In this document: piece by piece, positions 26,684 to 36,508 of the stretch
Layout: every line of letters begins with the position of its first letter
How positions within the stretch are numbered: position 1 is the first letter of the stretch
Assembly: GCF_017993425.1 (NCBI RefSeq)
Contig: NZ_JAGOMQ010000010.1
Location: forward strand, 45,293-109,292
From: Amaricoccus sp.
Lineage (GTDB): Bacteria; Pseudomonadota; Alphaproteobacteria; Rhodobacterales; Rhodobacteraceae
Length of the DNA: 64,000 bases
Direction: 5' to 3'
The notes under the pieces: generated by a model
Told to the model about the DNA's origin: nothing
The model's database searches: none
Seen by the model: the letters and a program-made list of their open reading frames with translations, nothing else
Translations under genes and position numbers: made by a program

Positions 26684-27205
26684 ATGCGGGCGGCGCTGAT
26701 CCTCGCGCTGGCGGCGCTGGCCGGGCCTGCGGCGGCGCAGACCTCGGCGGAGCTGCCGCGGGCGCTGACGGCATGCCTCGCGAACGCAGGCGACCTGCGC
26801 GGGGCGATGAAGGCCCTCGAGGCGGCGGGCTACGCCTACACGCCGGAGGACTTCGGCGGCGGGCCCACGGACGTGCTGCACTGGTATGCCTCGCCGGACA
26901 AGGCCGTGACCGTGGCGATCTCGTTCGGCTCGGCGCATGACGGCGATCATTGCGCGGTGATCCCGCGCGGGGTCACGGTGGCGCAGGCGGTCCCCTATGC
27001 GAAGGCGGCGGCCGAGCAGGTGCTCGGGCGGCGGCTGGAGCCGGGGACGCCGAACATCTGGTTCGACGACCTCGGGGCCTGCGTCGCGGGCTGGACGAAG
27101 GCGGCGGGCCGGGTGGTTCAGGTGGCGGCGGCGTCGGCGGGCCAGGATCCCGCCTGCGACGCGGGCGCGCCGGCGCAGATCATGATCCGGTCCGGCAGGA
27201 GCTGA
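26684..27205 (+). CDS. Exported protein of unknown function between sucC and sucD
   Basis: The 173-residue product begins with a clear signal peptide ([19 protein letters not shown], cleavage after AQ or AAA). The mature part has four cysteines ([34 protein letters not shown]), which could form two disulfides in the periplasm. No family is recognised. It starts 4 nt after sucC, so it is co-transcribed. It ends 15 nt before the TA pair. Confidence 0.75.
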   Translation: MRAALILALAALAGPAAAQTSAELPRALTACLANAGDLRGAMKALEAAGYAYTPEDFGGGPTDVLHWYASPDKAVTVAISFGSAHDGDHCAVIPRGVTVAQAVPYAKAAAEQVLGRRLEPGTPNIWFDDLGACVAGWTKAAGRVVQVAAASAGQDPACDAGAPAQIMIRSGRS

Positions 27206-27220
27206 GGGAGGGGGGCGGCC

Positions 27221-27541
27221 GTGAAGAGCATCAGGATCGACGACGCGCTCTTCGAGAGGGCGGAACGGATCGCGGCAACGCGCGGCGTGAGCGTCGAGGA
27301 CATGGTCCGCGACCTGATCGCCCGCGAGACCGGCGGCGAGACCGCCGCGGCCTACAAGGCGCGGATGGAGCTGGTCGAGCTGGCGCGGCGGCCGGACGTT
27401 CCCCGCCGGTTGATCCCCTGGACCCGGGAGGAGCTCTACGAGCGTGGTGTTTCTGGACACGAACGTGATCGTCTACGCGGCCACGGCGCAGAAGGCGGAC
27501 CCGGAGAAGTGGGCGAAGGCGGTGGCGATCATGGAGCGTGA
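27221..27541 (+). CDS. Ribbon-helix-helix-type antitoxin
   Basis: The first ~78 residues look like a CopG/Arc-type antitoxin: MKSIRIDDALFERAERIAAT (beta strand and helix), VSVEDMVRDLIARET, then a toxin-binding tail ending [11 protein letters not shown]. The frame then runs 98 nt into the toxin gene in a different register, giving a low-complexity end ([18 protein letters not shown]). Typical antitoxins of this kind end at or within a few nucleotides of the toxin start, so a lost stop or small indel is likely. GTG 27221 has a strong GGGAGGGGGG upstream. Confidence 0.75.
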   Translation: MKSIRIDDALFERAERIAATRGVSVEDMVRDLIARETGGETAAAYKARMELVELARRPDVPRRLIPWTREELYERGVSGHERDRLRGHGAEGGPGEVGEGGGDHGA

Positions 27542-27854
27542 GTCCTTCGCGGTCTCGGCCCAGGTGCTGGCCGAGTTCGTGAACGTGTCGCGTCGCCGCG
27601 TCGTGCCGCCGCTCGCCGAGCCGGCGATCGCGGAATGGTGGGACCGGCTGGCGGGACACGCGGTGCTGCCGGTCGACGCCGACCTCGTGCGGCGCGGCCG
27701 GGCGATCTCGGCGGAGCACGGGCTCAACTACTACGACGGCGCGATCCTCGCCGGGGCCGAGCGGCTCGGGTGCGGGAGCGTGCTCAGCGAAGACATGGCC
27801 GACGGGCGCGCCTATGGCGGCGTCACGGTGCGAAATCCCTTCAAGGAAGGCTGA
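27444..27854 (+). CDS. PIN-domain toxin (VapC-like ribonuclease)
   Basis: The 136-residue PIN protein has the acidic metal-binding residues expected for the fold: [11 protein letters not shown] (first Asp), [12 protein letters not shown] (Glu), and [24 protein letters not shown] (Asp pair). PIN toxins cleave specific RNAs when released from their antitoxin. It overlaps the RHH antitoxin frame and ends 4 nt before sucD, placing a complete TA pair inside the suc operon. GTG 27444 is the start. Confidence 0.85.
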   Translation: MVFLDTNVIVYAATAQKADPEKWAKAVAIMERESFAVSAQVLAEFVNVSRRRVVPPLAEPAIAEWWDRLAGHAVLPVDADLVRRGRAISAEHGLNYYDGAILAGAERLGCGSVLSEDMADGRAYGGVTVRNPFKEG

Positions 27855-27858
27855 ACGA

Positions 27859-28743
27859 ATGGCGATCCTCGTCGACGAGAACACCAAGGTCATCTGCCAG
27901 GGCTTCACCGGCTCGCAGGGGACGTTCCACTCCGAGCAGGCCATCGCCTACGGCACGCAGATGGTCGGGGGCGTCACACCCGGGAAGGGCGGCGAGAGCC
28001 ATATCGGGCTGCCGGTCTTCAACACCGTCGGCGAGGCGGTCGAGGCGACCGGCGCGACCGCGACGGCGATCTACGTGCCGCCGCCCTTCGCCGCGGACGC
28101 GATCCTCGAGGCGATCGACGCCGGGCTGCCGCTGATCGTCGCGATCACCGAGGGCATCCCGGTGCTCGACATGATGAAGGTGAAGCGGGCGCTGCAGGGG
28201 TCGAGGTCGATCCTGATCGGGCCGAACTGCCCGGGCGTCATCACGCCGGACGCCTGCAAGATCGGCATCATGCCGGGACACATCCACAAGCGCGGCTCGG
28301 TGGGCGTCGTCAGCCGGTCGGGGACGCTCACCTACGAGGCGGTGCTGCAGACGACCAACGCCGGGCTCGGGCAATCGACCTGCGTCGGCATCGGCGGGGA
28401 CCCGATCAAGGGGACGGAGCACCTCGACGTGCTGGAATGGTTCCTGGCCGACCCGGAGACGGAATCGATCATCATGATCGGCGAGATCGGCGGCTCGGCC
28501 GAGGAGGACGCGGCGCAGTTCCTGAAGGACGAGGCGAAGAAGGGCCGGGCGAAGCCGACCGCGGGCTTCATCGCCGGGCGGACGGCCCCGAAGGGGCGGC
28601 GCATGGGCCATGCCGGCGCCATCGTCTCCGGCGGCAAGGGCGACGCCGAATCGAAGATCGAGGCGATGAAGTCGGCGGGAATCGTCGTCGCCGACAGCCC
28701 GGCCGGGCTCGGCCAGGCGGTGCTCAAGGCGATCGGGCGCTGA
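27859..28743 (+). CDS. sucD: Succinyl-CoA synthetase alpha subunit
   Basis: The 294-residue CoA-binding subunit starts [20 protein letters not shown], has the CoA motif [40 protein letters not shown] and the active-site phospho-His in [17 protein letters not shown]. It completes the enzyme with SucC. ATG 27859 lies 4 nt after the PIN toxin stop; in-frame extension upstream to 27814 overlaps the toxin and is not needed. A 100-nt GC-rich gap (with a CCCCCGGGGG palindrome) separates it from sucA. Confidence 0.97.
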   Translation: MAILVDENTKVICQGFTGSQGTFHSEQAIAYGTQMVGGVTPGKGGESHIGLPVFNTVGEAVEATGATATAIYVPPPFAADAILEAIDAGLPLIVAITEGIPVLDMMKVKRALQGSRSILIGPNCPGVITPDACKIGIMPGHIHKRGSVGVVSRSGTLTYEAVLQTTNAGLGQSTCVGIGGDPIKGTEHLDVLEWFLADPETESIIMIGEIGGSAEEDAAQFLKDEAKKGRAKPTAGFIAGRTAPKGRRMGHAGAIVSGGKGDAESKIEAMKSAGIVVADSPAGLGQAVLKAIGR

Positions 28744-28843
28744 GGCGCCCCCGGGGGAGGCACGGCGGCCCGGCGCCGAGGACAGCGCGGTCCCCGAGGG
28801 GCGGGGGCCGCAGGCAGGGAGCGGGCCAGGACCCGTCGCACGG

Positions 28844-31786
28844 ATGACCGAACAGTCGCAGAACGCCTTGTTCCACTCCTCCTCGTTCCTGAACGGGATG
28901 AACGCGGCCTACGTGGACGCGCTCCACACGCGCTACGAGAAGGATCCGGCGAGCGTGGACGCGAGCTGGGCGGAGTACTTCCGCTCGCTCGGCGAGGAGC
29001 GCGCGCCGAGGGGGCCGAGCTGGGCGCGGGCGGACTGGCCGCTGACGCCGCAGGGCGAGCTGATCGCGGCGCTCGACGGGCAGTGGGCCGAGCCGGCCCG
29101 CGCCGTCGGCGAGAAGGTCAAGGCCAAGGCCGCCGAGAAGGGCGTCACGCTGACCGACGCGCAGGTGCAGCAGGCGGTGTTGGATTCGCTCCGCGCGCTG
29201 ATGATCATCCGCGCCTACCGCATCCGGGGGCATCTGGTCGCCGACCTCGACCCGCTGCGCCTCAGCGACCCGCAGCCGCATCCCGAGCTCGATCCGAAGA
29301 CCTACGGCTTCACCGACGCCGACATGGACCGGCCGATCTTCATCGACAACGTGCTCGGCCTGCAGACCGCCAGCTTGCGCGAGATTCTCGGGCTGGTGAA
29401 GCGGACCTATTGCGGCACCTTCGCGCTCCAGTACATGCACATCTCCGACCCGGCCGAGGCGTCCTGGCTCAAGGAGCGGATCGAGGGCTACGGCAAGGAG
29501 ATCAGCTTCACCCAGACGGGCCGGCGCGCGATCCTGAACAAGCTCGTCGAGGCCGAGGGCTTCGAGAAGTTCCTCCAGGTCAAGTACACCGGCACCAAGC
29601 GCTTCGGCCTCGACGGCGGCGAGGCGCTGATCCCGGCGATGGAGCAGATCATCAAGCGCGGCGGCCAGCTCGGCGTCGAGGAGGTGGTGATCGGCATGCC
29701 GCATCGCGGCCGCCTCTCGGTGCTCGCCAACGTGCTGTCGAAGCCCTATCGCGCGATCTTCAACGAGTTCCAGGGCGGCAGCTTCAAGCCCGACGAGGTC
29801 GAGGGCTCGGGCGACGTCAAGTACCACCTCGGCGCCAGCTCGGACCGCGAGTTCGACGGCAACGTGGTGCATCTGTCGCTGACGGCGAACCCCTCGCACC
29901 TCGAGGCGGTCGACCCGGTCGTGCTCGGCAAGGTGCGCGCCAAGCAGGCGCAGAAGAACGACGTCAACCGCACCAAGGTGCTGCCGATCCTCCTGCACGG
30001 CGACGCCGCCTTCGCCGGCCAGGGCGTGGTCGCAGAATGCTTCGGCCTCTCCGGCCTCAAGGGGCACCGGACGGGCGGGACGATCCACATCGTCGTCAAC
30101 AACCAGATCGGCTTCACCACGGCGCCGATGTACTCGCGCTCCTCGCCCTATCCGACCGACATCGCGCTGATGGTCGAGGCGCCGATCTTCCACGTCAACG
30201 GCGACGACCCGGAGGCGGTGGTCCATGCCGCGCGGGTGGCGACCGAGTTCCGCCAGCAGTTCGGCAAGGACGTGGTCATCGACATGTTCTGCTACCGGCG
30301 CTTCGGGCACAACGAGGGCGACGAGCCCATGTTCACCCAGCCGCTGATGTACACGGCCATCAAGCAGCACAAGACCACGCTCCAGCTCTACACCGAGCGA
30401 CTCATCGCCGACGGGCTGATCCCCGAGGGCGAGATCGAGGACATGAAGACCGCCTTCCAGGCCCATCTCAACCAAGAGTTCGAGATCGGCAAGGACTACC
30501 GCCCGAACAAGGCGGACTGGCTGGACGGCCGCTGGTCCGGGTTCAGCAAGCAGGACGGCAAGTACGACCGTGGCAAGACCGGGGTGGAGATCGCGCGGCT
30601 GCGCAAGGTCGGCGAGGCGCTGACCCGGCTGCCGGAGGGCTTCCAGGCGCACAAGACCGTGATGCGGATGCTCGAGGCCAAGCGCCAGATGATCGAGACC
30701 GGCCAGGGGATCGACTGGGCGACGGCCGAGGCGCTGGCGTTCGGGACGCTGCTGACCGAGGGCTATCCGGTGCGGCTCTCCGGGCAGGACTGCACCCGCG
30801 GCACCTTCAGCCAGCGCCATTCCGGCATCGTCGACCAGAACACCGAGGAGCGCTACTACCCGCTCAACCACATCAGCTCGGACCAGGCGAGCTACGAGGT
30901 GGTGGACTCGATGCTGTCGGAATACGCGGTGCTCGGCTACGAGTACGGCTATTCGCTGGCCGAGCCCAACGCGCTCGTGCTGTGGGAGGCGCAGTTCGGC
31001 GACTTCGTCAACGGCGCGCAGATCATGATCGACCAGTTCATCTCGTCGGGCGAGTCGAAGTGGCTGCGCATGTCGGGGCTCGTCATGCTGCTGCCGCACG
31101 GCTACGAGGGCCAGGGGCCGGAGCATTCCTCGGCGCGCCCCGAGCGCTTCCTGCAGATGTGCGCCGCGGACAACTGGATCGTGGCGAACTGCACCACGCC
31201 GGCGAACTACTTCCACATCCTGCGCCGGCAGATCCACCGCAGCTTCCGCAAGCCGCTGATCCTGATGACGCCGAAGTCGCTGCTGCGCCACAAGCTCGCG
31301 GTCTCGTCGCTCAAGGACATGGCCAAGGGGTCGAGCTTCCACCGGGTGCTGTGGGACGACGCCGAGTCGGGCAGCTCGACGACGACGCTCGTGCCGGACG
31401 AGCAGATCCGCCAGGTGGTGATCTGCTCGGGCAAGGTCTACTTCGACCTGCTGGAGGAGCGCGACGCCCGCGGGCTGACGGACGTCTACCTGCTGCGGCT
31501 GGAGCAGTTCTATCCGTTCCCGGCGCTCAGCCTCACGAAGGAGCTGTCGCGGTTCAAGGACGCGCGGATCGTCTGGTGCCAGGAGGAGCCGAAGAACCAG
31601 GGGGGCTGGTTCTTCGTCGAGCCGAACCTCGAATGGGTGCTCGGGAGGATCGGCGCGAGCCACGGACGGCCCGCCTATGCCGGGCGCCCGGCCGCCGCCT
31701 CGCCGGCCACCGGCCTCGCCCGCCAGCACAAGGAGCAGCAGGCGACGCTCGTCGACGATGCCCTCACGGTCCCGAAGGACGCCTGA
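28844..31786 (+). CDS. sucA: 2-oxoglutarate dehydrogenase E1 component
   Basis: E1 is the thiamine-diphosphate enzyme that decarboxylates 2-oxoglutarate and passes the succinyl group to E2 lipoate. The 980-residue protein has the E1o N-terminal targeting helix ([21 protein letters not shown]2/E3-binding in other bacteria), the TPP motif region [20 protein letters not shown] to [10 protein letters not shown], and C-terminal [20 protein letters not shown] and [20 protein letters not shown]. It ends 1 nt before sucB starts, a tight operon. Confidence 0.97.
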   Translation: MTEQSQNALFHSSSFLNGMNAAYVDALHTRYEKDPASVDASWAEYFRSLGEERAPRGPSWARADWPLTPQGELIAALDGQWAEPARAVGEKVKAKAAEKGVTLTDAQVQQAVLDSLRALMIIRAYRIRGHLVADLDPLRLSDPQPHPELDPKTYGFTDADMDRPIFIDNVLGLQTASLREILGLVKRTYCGTFALQYMHISDPAEASWLKERIEGYGKEISFTQTGRRAILNKLVEAEGFEKFLQVKYTGTKRFGLDGGEALIPAMEQIIKRGGQLGVEEVVIGMPHRGRLSVLANVLSKPYRAIFNEFQGGSFKPDEVEGSGDVKYHLGASSDREFDGNVVHLSLTANPSHLEAVDPVVLGKVRAKQAQKNDVNRTKVLPILLHGDAAFAGQGVVAECFGLSGLKGHRTGGTIHIVVNNQIGFTTAPMYSRSSPYPTDIALMVEAPIFHVNGDDPEAVVHAARVATEFRQQFGKDVVIDMFCYRRFGHNEGDEPMFTQPLMYTAIKQHKTTLQLYTERLIADGLIPEGEIEDMKTAFQAHLNQEFEIGKDYRPNKADWLDGRWSGFSKQDGKYDRGKTGVEIARLRKVGEALTRLPEGFQAHKTVMRMLEAKRQMIETGQGIDWATAEALAFGTLLTEGYPVRLSGQDCTRGTFSQRHSGIVDQNTEERYYPLNHISSDQASYEVVDSMLSEYAVLGYEYGYSLAEPNALVLWEAQFGDFVNGAQIMIDQFISSGESKWLRMSGLVMLLPHGYEGQGPEHSSARPERFLQMCAADNWIVANCTTPANYFHILRRQIHRSFRKPLILMTPKSLLRHKLAVSSLKDMAKGSSFHRVLWDDAESGSSTTTLVPDEQIRQVVICSGKVYFDLLEERDARGLTDVYLLRLEQFYPFPALSLTKELSRFKDARIVWCQEEPKNQGGWFFVEPNLEWVLGRIGASHGRPAYAGRPAAASPATGLARQHKEQQATLVDDALTVPKDA

Positions 31787-31787
31787 G

Positions 31788-33323
31788 ATGACCGATGTCC
31801 GCGTGCCGACGCTCGGGGAGAGCGTCACCGAGGCGACCGTCGCCACCTGGTTCAAGAAGGTGGGCGATCCGGTCGCCGTCGACGAGCTGCTCTGCGAGCT
31901 CGAGACCGACAAGGTGACGGTCGAGGTTCCCGCCCGCAGCGCCGGCATCCTCGCCGAGATCGTCGCCGCCGCCGGCCAGACCGTCGGCGTCGACGCCCTG
32001 CTTGCAACGATCAACGAGAAGGCAGACGCCATGCCCGCCGCCAAGGCCTCCGCGAAGCCCGCCGAGCCCGCCACGAAACCCGCGGAAGCCGGAAAGACCG
32101 TCGACGTGATGGTGCCCACGCTCGGGGAGAGCGTCTCGGAGGCGACCGTCTCCACCTGGTTCAAGTCGGTGGGCGACACGGTGGCGCAGGACGAGCTCCT
32201 GTGCGAGCTCGAGACCGACAAGGTGTCGGTCGAGGTGCCCTCGCCCGCGGCGGGCGTGCTGGCGGACATCCTCGCGCCGGCGGGCTCGACCGTCTCGGCC
32301 GGGGGACAGCTCGCGGTGATCTCCTCGGGCGGCGCCGCGCCGGCACGAGCGGGCGGAGACGGCAAGGCGGGCGAAGGCAAGGATCCGGCCAAGGCGATCG
32401 ACGCCGGCCCCGTGGAGCCGAAGCCGCGCGACGTCGAGGACGCGCCCTCGGCGAAGCGGGTGATGGCCGAGCGGGGGCTGAGCCCCTCCGACGTCGCCGG
32501 CACGGGCCGCGACGGGCGGATCATGAAGGAGGACGCGCTCCGCGCCGAGCCGCGCCCGGCCGCGCCCGCGGCCCCTGCCGAACCGGCGCCGATCCCGCGC
32601 GCTCCCGTCGCCGCCGAGGACGCCGCCCGCGAGGAGCGGGTGAAGATGTCCCGCCTGCGCCAGACCATCGCGCGCCGGCTGAAGGAGGCGCAGAACACCG
32701 CCGCCATGCTGACCACCTACAACGAGGTGGACATGAGCGGGGTGATGGACCTGAGGAACGAGTTCAAGGACCAGTTCGAGAAGAAGCACGGCGTGAAGAT
32801 GGGCTTCATGTCCTTCTTCACGAAGGCCTGCTGCCACGCGCTGAAGGAGGTCCCGGAGGTCAACGCCGAGATCGACGGGACCGACATCGTCTACAAGAAC
32901 TTCGTCCACATGGGGATCGCCGTCGGCACGCCCTCCGGCCTCGTGGTGCCGGTGCTGCGCGACGCCGACCAGATGAGCTTCGCGGCGATCGAGAAGAAGA
33001 TCGCCGAGCTGGGCGTCCGCGCCCGCGACGGCAAGCTCTCGATGGCCGAGATGCAGGGCGGCACCTTCACCATCTCGAACGGCGGCGTCTACGGCTCGCT
33101 GATGTCCTCGCCGATCCTGAACCCGCCGCAGTCGGGCATTCTCGGGATGCACAAGATCCAGGAGCGGCCGATGGTCATCAAGGGCCAGATCGTCGCCCGG
33201 CCGATGATGTATCTGGCGCTGAGCTACGACCACCGCATTGTCGACGGCAAGGGCGCGGTGACCTTCCTCGTCCGCGTGACGGAGGCGCTGGAGGACCCGC
33301 GGCGGCTGTTGCTGGATCTCTAG
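31788..33323 (+). CDS. sucB: Dihydrolipoamide succinyltransferase (E2) with two lipoyl domains
   Basis: The 511-residue E2 has two biotin/lipoyl domains in tandem, each with the lipoyl-lysine motif ELETDKV (around residues 38-44 and 141-147), a peripheral-subunit-binding domain ([19 protein letters not shown], about 222-240) and a C-terminal acyltransferase domain ending with the active-site [13 protein letters not shown]. Most E2o enzymes have one lipoyl domain; a two-lipoyl E2o is, as I recall, seen in Rhodobacterales. ATG 31788 follows the sucA TGA by 1 nt. Confidence 0.95.
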   Translation: MTDVRVPTLGESVTEATVATWFKKVGDPVAVDELLCELETDKVTVEVPARSAGILAEIVAAAGQTVGVDALLATINEKADAMPAAKASAKPAEPATKPAEAGKTVDVMVPTLGESVSEATVSTWFKSVGDTVAQDELLCELETDKVSVEVPSPAAGVLADILAPAGSTVSAGGQLAVISSGGAAPARAGGDGKAGEGKDPAKAIDAGPVEPKPRDVEDAPSAKRVMAERGLSPSDVAGTGRDGRIMKEDALRAEPRPAAPAAPAEPAPIPRAPVAAEDAAREERVKMSRLRQTIARRLKEAQNTAAMLTTYNEVDMSGVMDLRNEFKDQFEKKHGVKMGFMSFFTKACCHALKEVPEVNAEIDGTDIVYKNFVHMGIAVGTPSGLVVPVLRDADQMSFAAIEKKIAELGVRARDGKLSMAEMQGGTFTISNGGVYGSLMSSPILNPPQSGILGMHKIQERPMVIKGQIVARPMMYLALSYDHRIVDGKGAVTFLVRVTEALEDPRRLLLDL

Positions 33324-33330
33324 GCCGCGC

Positions 33331-33726
33331 ATGACCCCGGAGCTCACCGCCCTCACGCTGGCCGCCATCCTGCAATCGGTGCAGATCGTGCTGGCCGGGG
33401 CGGTGATGAACCGGGACGTCGGCGTCGCCTACAATGCCGGGCCGCGGGACGAGAAGGTGGCGCTCTCGCCGCTGACCGGGCGGCTGCGGCGGGCGGTGGC
33501 GAACCATTTCGAGGCGCTGGCGCTCTTCACCGTCGCCGTGGTGGTGGTGACGCTCTCCGGCGCCGCCAGCCCCGTGACAGCTTTCTGCGCTTGGGTCTAT
33601 CTCGCGGCCCGCGTGGTCTACGTGCCGGCCTATGCCTTCGGCTGGTCGCCGTGGCGGTCGGCGGTCTTCGCCGTGGGCGCGACGGCGACGATGGTGATGC
33701 TGCTCGTGGCGCTGTTCGGAGGGTGA
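33331..33726 (+). CDS. MAPEG-family membrane protein
   Basis: The 131-residue protein has four hydrophobic helices and MAPEG-type features: SVQIVLAGAVMNRDVG, the RLRRAVANHFEALALFTVAVV motif (Arg/Asn/Glu of the glutathione-binding region in eukaryotic members) and RVVYVPAYAFGWSPWRS. Bacterial MAPEG proteins are mostly of unknown function. It starts 7 nt after sucB and is one nucleotide from the next gene, so it belongs to the suc operon; MAPEG genes are common here in Rhodobacterales. Confidence 0.88.
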   Translation: MTPELTALTLAAILQSVQIVLAGAVMNRDVGVAYNAGPRDEKVALSPLTGRLRRAVANHFEALALFTVAVVVVTLSGAASPVTAFCAWVYLAARVVYVPAYAFGWSPWRSAVFAVGATATMVMLLVALFGG

Positions 33727-33727
33727 G

Positions 33728-34309
33728 ATGACGACCCTCGGGCGGATGCAGCGATCGTGGGTCTATGGCGGGTTCCTCGCCGGGCTGATGCTGCTGGCGC
33801 TGGCGCCGGTGCTGGTCGCCGGATGGGACCGGGCCTCGGCGCTCGCCTATCTGGTCCTGCCCGTCTACATGCTCCACCAGCTCGAGGAGCACGACGACGA
33901 CCGCTTCCGCCGCTTCGTCAACGAGGTGATCGGAGGCGGGCGCGAGCTTCTGAGCGTGGCGGCGGTGTTCTGGATCAACGTGCTCGGGGTCTGGGCGGCG
34001 ATGGTCGCCTGCCTGTGGCTGGCGCGGAGCGACGGGCCGGGATGGGCGGCGTTCGCGGGCTGGCTCGTGGCGGTGAACGGGCTCCTGCATCTCGGCCAGG
34101 GGCTGGCGCTGCGGCGCTACAACCCGGGGCTGGCGACGGGCGTGCTGCTGTTCCTGCCGCTCGGGGCGCTGACGCTGGAGGCGGCGTGGCCGGTGGCGAC
34201 GGGGTGGGTGTTCTGGCTGAGCCTCGTCATCGTGCTGGCGCTGCATCTGGCGATCCTCGCGCATGTCCGGATCGGGCTCGCGCGGGCGTCGGCGGGCGGC
34301 GCGGTCTGA
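33728..34309 (+). CDS. HXXEE-domain integral membrane protein
   Basis: The 193-residue protein has about five hydrophobic helices and the motif HQLEEHDDDRFRRFVNEV (residues ~50-67), which fits the HXXEE domain family of unknown function. Further conserved-looking pieces are NVLGVWAAMVACLW and NGLLHLGQGLALRRYNPGL. It lies one nucleotide after the MAPEG gene. Its last codons (ASAGGAV) are encoded by the first unit of a tandem repeat that continues into the intergenic region, so the C-terminus may vary between strains. Confidence 0.8.
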   Translation: MTTLGRMQRSWVYGGFLAGLMLLALAPVLVAGWDRASALAYLVLPVYMLHQLEEHDDDRFRRFVNEVIGGGRELLSVAAVFWINVLGVWAAMVACLWLARSDGPGWAAFAGWLVAVNGLLHLGQGLALRRYNPGLATGVLLFLPLGALTLEAAWPVATGWVFWLSLVIVLALHLAILAHVRIGLARASAGGAV

Positions 34310-34440
34310 AGCTGGCGTCGGCGGGCGGCGCGGTCTGAGTGCGCGCCGGCGGGCGGCGCGGTCTAAGTGCGCGCCGGTGGGCGCGGTCTGAAGCGGGCGC
34401 CGGCGCGGCGCATCTGAACGGGCGCCCGGGGCGGCGCGGC
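34286..34440 (+). repeat. Six degenerate tandem repeats of 25-29 bp before lpd
   Basis: Units starting near 34286, 34315, 34343, 34371, 34397 and 34422 share the core GCG(T/C)CGG(C/T)GGGCGGCGCGGTCT. Period is 29, 28, 28, 26 and 25 nt, with decay towards lpd. The first unit forms the 3' end of the HXXEE gene, including its TGA. This looks like slippage-generated satellite DNA. Confidence 0.8.
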
Positions 34441-34460
34441 AACCTGAGACGGGGGAAGAC

Positions 34461-35849
34461 GTGGCAGAGTACGACGTGATCGTGATCGGCGCAGGGCCGG
34501 GGGGCTATGTCTGCGCCATTCGCTGCGGGCAGCTCGGGCTCAAGGTCGCCTGCGTGGAGGGGCGCGAGACGCTGGGCGGGACCTGCCTCAACATCGGCTG
34601 CATCCCCTCGAAGGCGCTGCTGCACGCCTCGGAGCTCTACCATGCCGCCGGGCATGACTTCGCCAAGATGGGGCTCAAGGTCGCCGATCCGGGCTTCGAC
34701 TGGGCCGGGGTGCAGGCCTACAAGCAGTCGACGGTGGACGGGAACACCAAGGGGATCGAGTTCCTGTTCAAGAAGAACAAGGTCGACTGGCTGAAGGGCT
34801 GGGGGACGATCACGGCGCCGGGCGAGGTCAAGGTCGGCGAGGAGGTCCACAGGGCGAAGGCGATCGTGATCGCCACCGGCTCGGAGCCGTCGGCGCTGAA
34901 GGGCGTCGAGGTCGACGAGGAGGTGGTGGTGACCTCGACCGGCGCGCTGGCGCTCGGGGCCGTGCCGAAGCGGCTGGCGGTCATCGGGGCCGGGGTGATC
35001 GGGCTCGAGCTCGGCTCGGTCTATGCCCGGCTCGGGTCGGAGGTGACGGTGGTCGAGTTCCTCGACCAGATCACCCCGGGGATGGACCTCGAGGTCTGCA
35101 AGGCGCTGCAGAAGACGCTGGCCAAGCAGGGGCTGACGTTCATCCTCGGCGCGGCGGTGCAGGGTGCGACGAAGGGCGAGGGCGGGGTCACGGTCGACTA
35201 CAAGCTCCGCAAGGACGACAGCGCGGGCTCGGTGGAGGCGGACGTGGTGCTGGTGGCGACCGGCCGGCGGCCCTATGTCGCCGGGCTCGGGCTGGAGGGC
35301 GTCGGCGTGGAGCTGACCGAGCGCGGGCAGGTGCGGACGGACGCGCACTGGCGGACCAGCGTCCCCGGCATCTACGCGATCGGCGACGCCATCGCCGGGC
35401 CGATGCTGGCGCACAAGGCCGAGGACGAGGGCATGGCGGTGGCCGAGACCATCGCCGGGCGGCACGGGCACGTGAACTACGGGGTGATCCCGGGGGTGAT
35501 CTACACCTCGCCCGAGGTCGCCTCGGTCGGCAAGACGGAGGAGAGCCTGAAGGCGGCGGGGCGGGCCTATACGGTCGGCAGGTTCCCGTTCATGGGGAAC
35601 GCCCGGGCGAAGTCCTACCTGATGGGCGACGGCTTCGTGAAGATGCTGGCCGACAAGGAGACCGACCGCATCCTCGGCTGCCACATCATCGGGCCGCAGG
35701 CGGGCGAGCTGATCGCCGAGGTCTGCGTGGCGATGGAGTTCGGGGCGAGCGCCGAGGACGTGGCGCGGACCTGCCACGCCCATCCGACCTGCTCCGAGGC
35801 GGTGCGCGAGGCGGCGCTCGCCTGCGGCGACGGCGCGATCCACGCCTGA
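34461..35849 (+). CDS. lpd: Dihydrolipoamide dehydrogenase (E3)
   Basis: E3 re-oxidises dihydrolipoyl groups of the 2-oxoglutarate dehydrogenase complex with FAD and NAD+. The 462-residue protein has the FAD motif [16 protein letters not shown], the redox-active disulfide [16 protein letters not shown] (Cys ~41 and 46), the NAD-binding [19 protein letters not shown] and the catalytic HAHPTCSE dyad at the C-terminus. GTG 34461 is preceded by GACGGGGGAAGAC. Its last ~110 nt are partly duplicated 0.65 kb downstream (36407-36508). Confidence 0.97.
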   Translation: MAEYDVIVIGAGPGGYVCAIRCGQLGLKVACVEGRETLGGTCLNIGCIPSKALLHASELYHAAGHDFAKMGLKVADPGFDWAGVQAYKQSTVDGNTKGIEFLFKKNKVDWLKGWGTITAPGEVKVGEEVHRAKAIVIATGSEPSALKGVEVDEEVVVTSTGALALGAVPKRLAVIGAGVIGLELGSVYARLGSEVTVVEFLDQITPGMDLEVCKALQKTLAKQGLTFILGAAVQGATKGEGGVTVDYKLRKDDSAGSVEADVVLVATGRRPYVAGLGLEGVGVELTERGQVRTDAHWRTSVPGIYAIGDAIAGPMLAHKAEDEGMAVAETIAGRHGHVNYGVIPGVIYTSPEVASVGKTEESLKAAGRAYTVGRFPFMGNARAKSYLMGDGFVKMLADKETDRILGCHIIGPQAGELIAEVCVAMEFGASAEDVARTCHAHPTCSEAVREAALACGDGAIHA

Positions 35850-35876
35850 GGAAGAAGCTGGGATGGGCCATAACTT

Positions 35877-36407
35877 GTGAGTGCCTTTGACCCACACAAC
35901 GTTGTGCGAGCAATAGAGCGGCTTCCGCAAATGGAGACCGCTGCCTTGCAAAGGCTGCTTAAGATCGCGCAGGAGAGGAACTTGGGCCAGCTTGCAGAAG
36001 CCTGCGAGCGAGAGATCGCAAGTAGACCTCCCGGCAAAATGAGTACCGGAGATGCGGTAAAGCATGCCGACTGGGCCGAAAAGACCCGCAGCATGACGTT
36101 GCAATCTGCTATAGAGTATGCTTTTGCCAAGCTTCCTCCACGATACTATGAGTCTTCGGTCATAAGAGCTATCTTCCATCATCCTGGCATTGCTTATTCG
36201 GAGCTTGTACGTGAGCATGGAAGCGAAGACGCTGCGCTCGTCCTCGGGCACTGCGTCTATGATCGCTACGGATACTTCAGGCACTGGACTGATGGTTTGG
36301 CGCGAATGTCGGATGTACTTTTCGCGCGCGACGATAGTGAAGGTCGGGTCCGTTATTGCCTGACAAAAGAGGCGACCGAGGCTTTTTCGGCCCTGAGGAT
36401 GATCTGA
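35877..36407 (+). CDS. Unrecognised low-GC gene inserted after lpd
   Basis: The 176-residue protein starts at GTG 35877 (MSAFDPHNVVRAIERLPQME) and is mainly helical: a first part with ALQRLLKIAQERNLGQLAEA, and a second with SAIEYAFAKLPPRYYESSVI and YSELVREHGSEDAALVLGHC, ending TKEATEAFSALRMI. No family is recognised. Base composition is close to 50% GC with A/T-ending codons, far from the neighbours, so it is recently acquired. It is flanked by lpd on the left and a partial copy of the lpd 3' end on the right. Its stop overlaps the start of the duplicated tail (TGATG). Confidence 0.6.
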   Translation: MSAFDPHNVVRAIERLPQMETAALQRLLKIAQERNLGQLAEACEREIASRPPGKMSTGDAVKHADWAEKTRSMTLQSAIEYAFAKLPPRYYESSVIRAIFHHPGIAYSELVREHGSEDAALVLGHCVYDRYGYFRHWTDGLARMSDVLFARDDSEGRVRYCLTKEATEAFSALRMI

Positions 36408-36508
36408 TGGAGCGACGGGCGTTGGCAGACATCGCCCGCACCTGCCACGCCCATCTGACCTGCTCCGAGGCGGCGCTCGCCTGCGGCGACGGCGCGATCC
36501 ACGCCTGA
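36407..36508 (+). pseudogene. Duplicated, truncated 3' end of lpd
   Basis: A 33-codon frame (MERRALADIARTCHAHLTCS and on to ACGDGAIHA) copies the last ~36 codons of lpd. From ACCTGCCACGCCCAT onward it is nearly identical to 35770-35852 except for one 9-nt deletion and a few substitutions, including HPT changed to HLT at the active-site dyad; the first ~25 nt are more diverged. It cannot encode a functional enzyme. The two lpd tails bracket the low-GC insert like a direct repeat. Confidence 0.85.
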
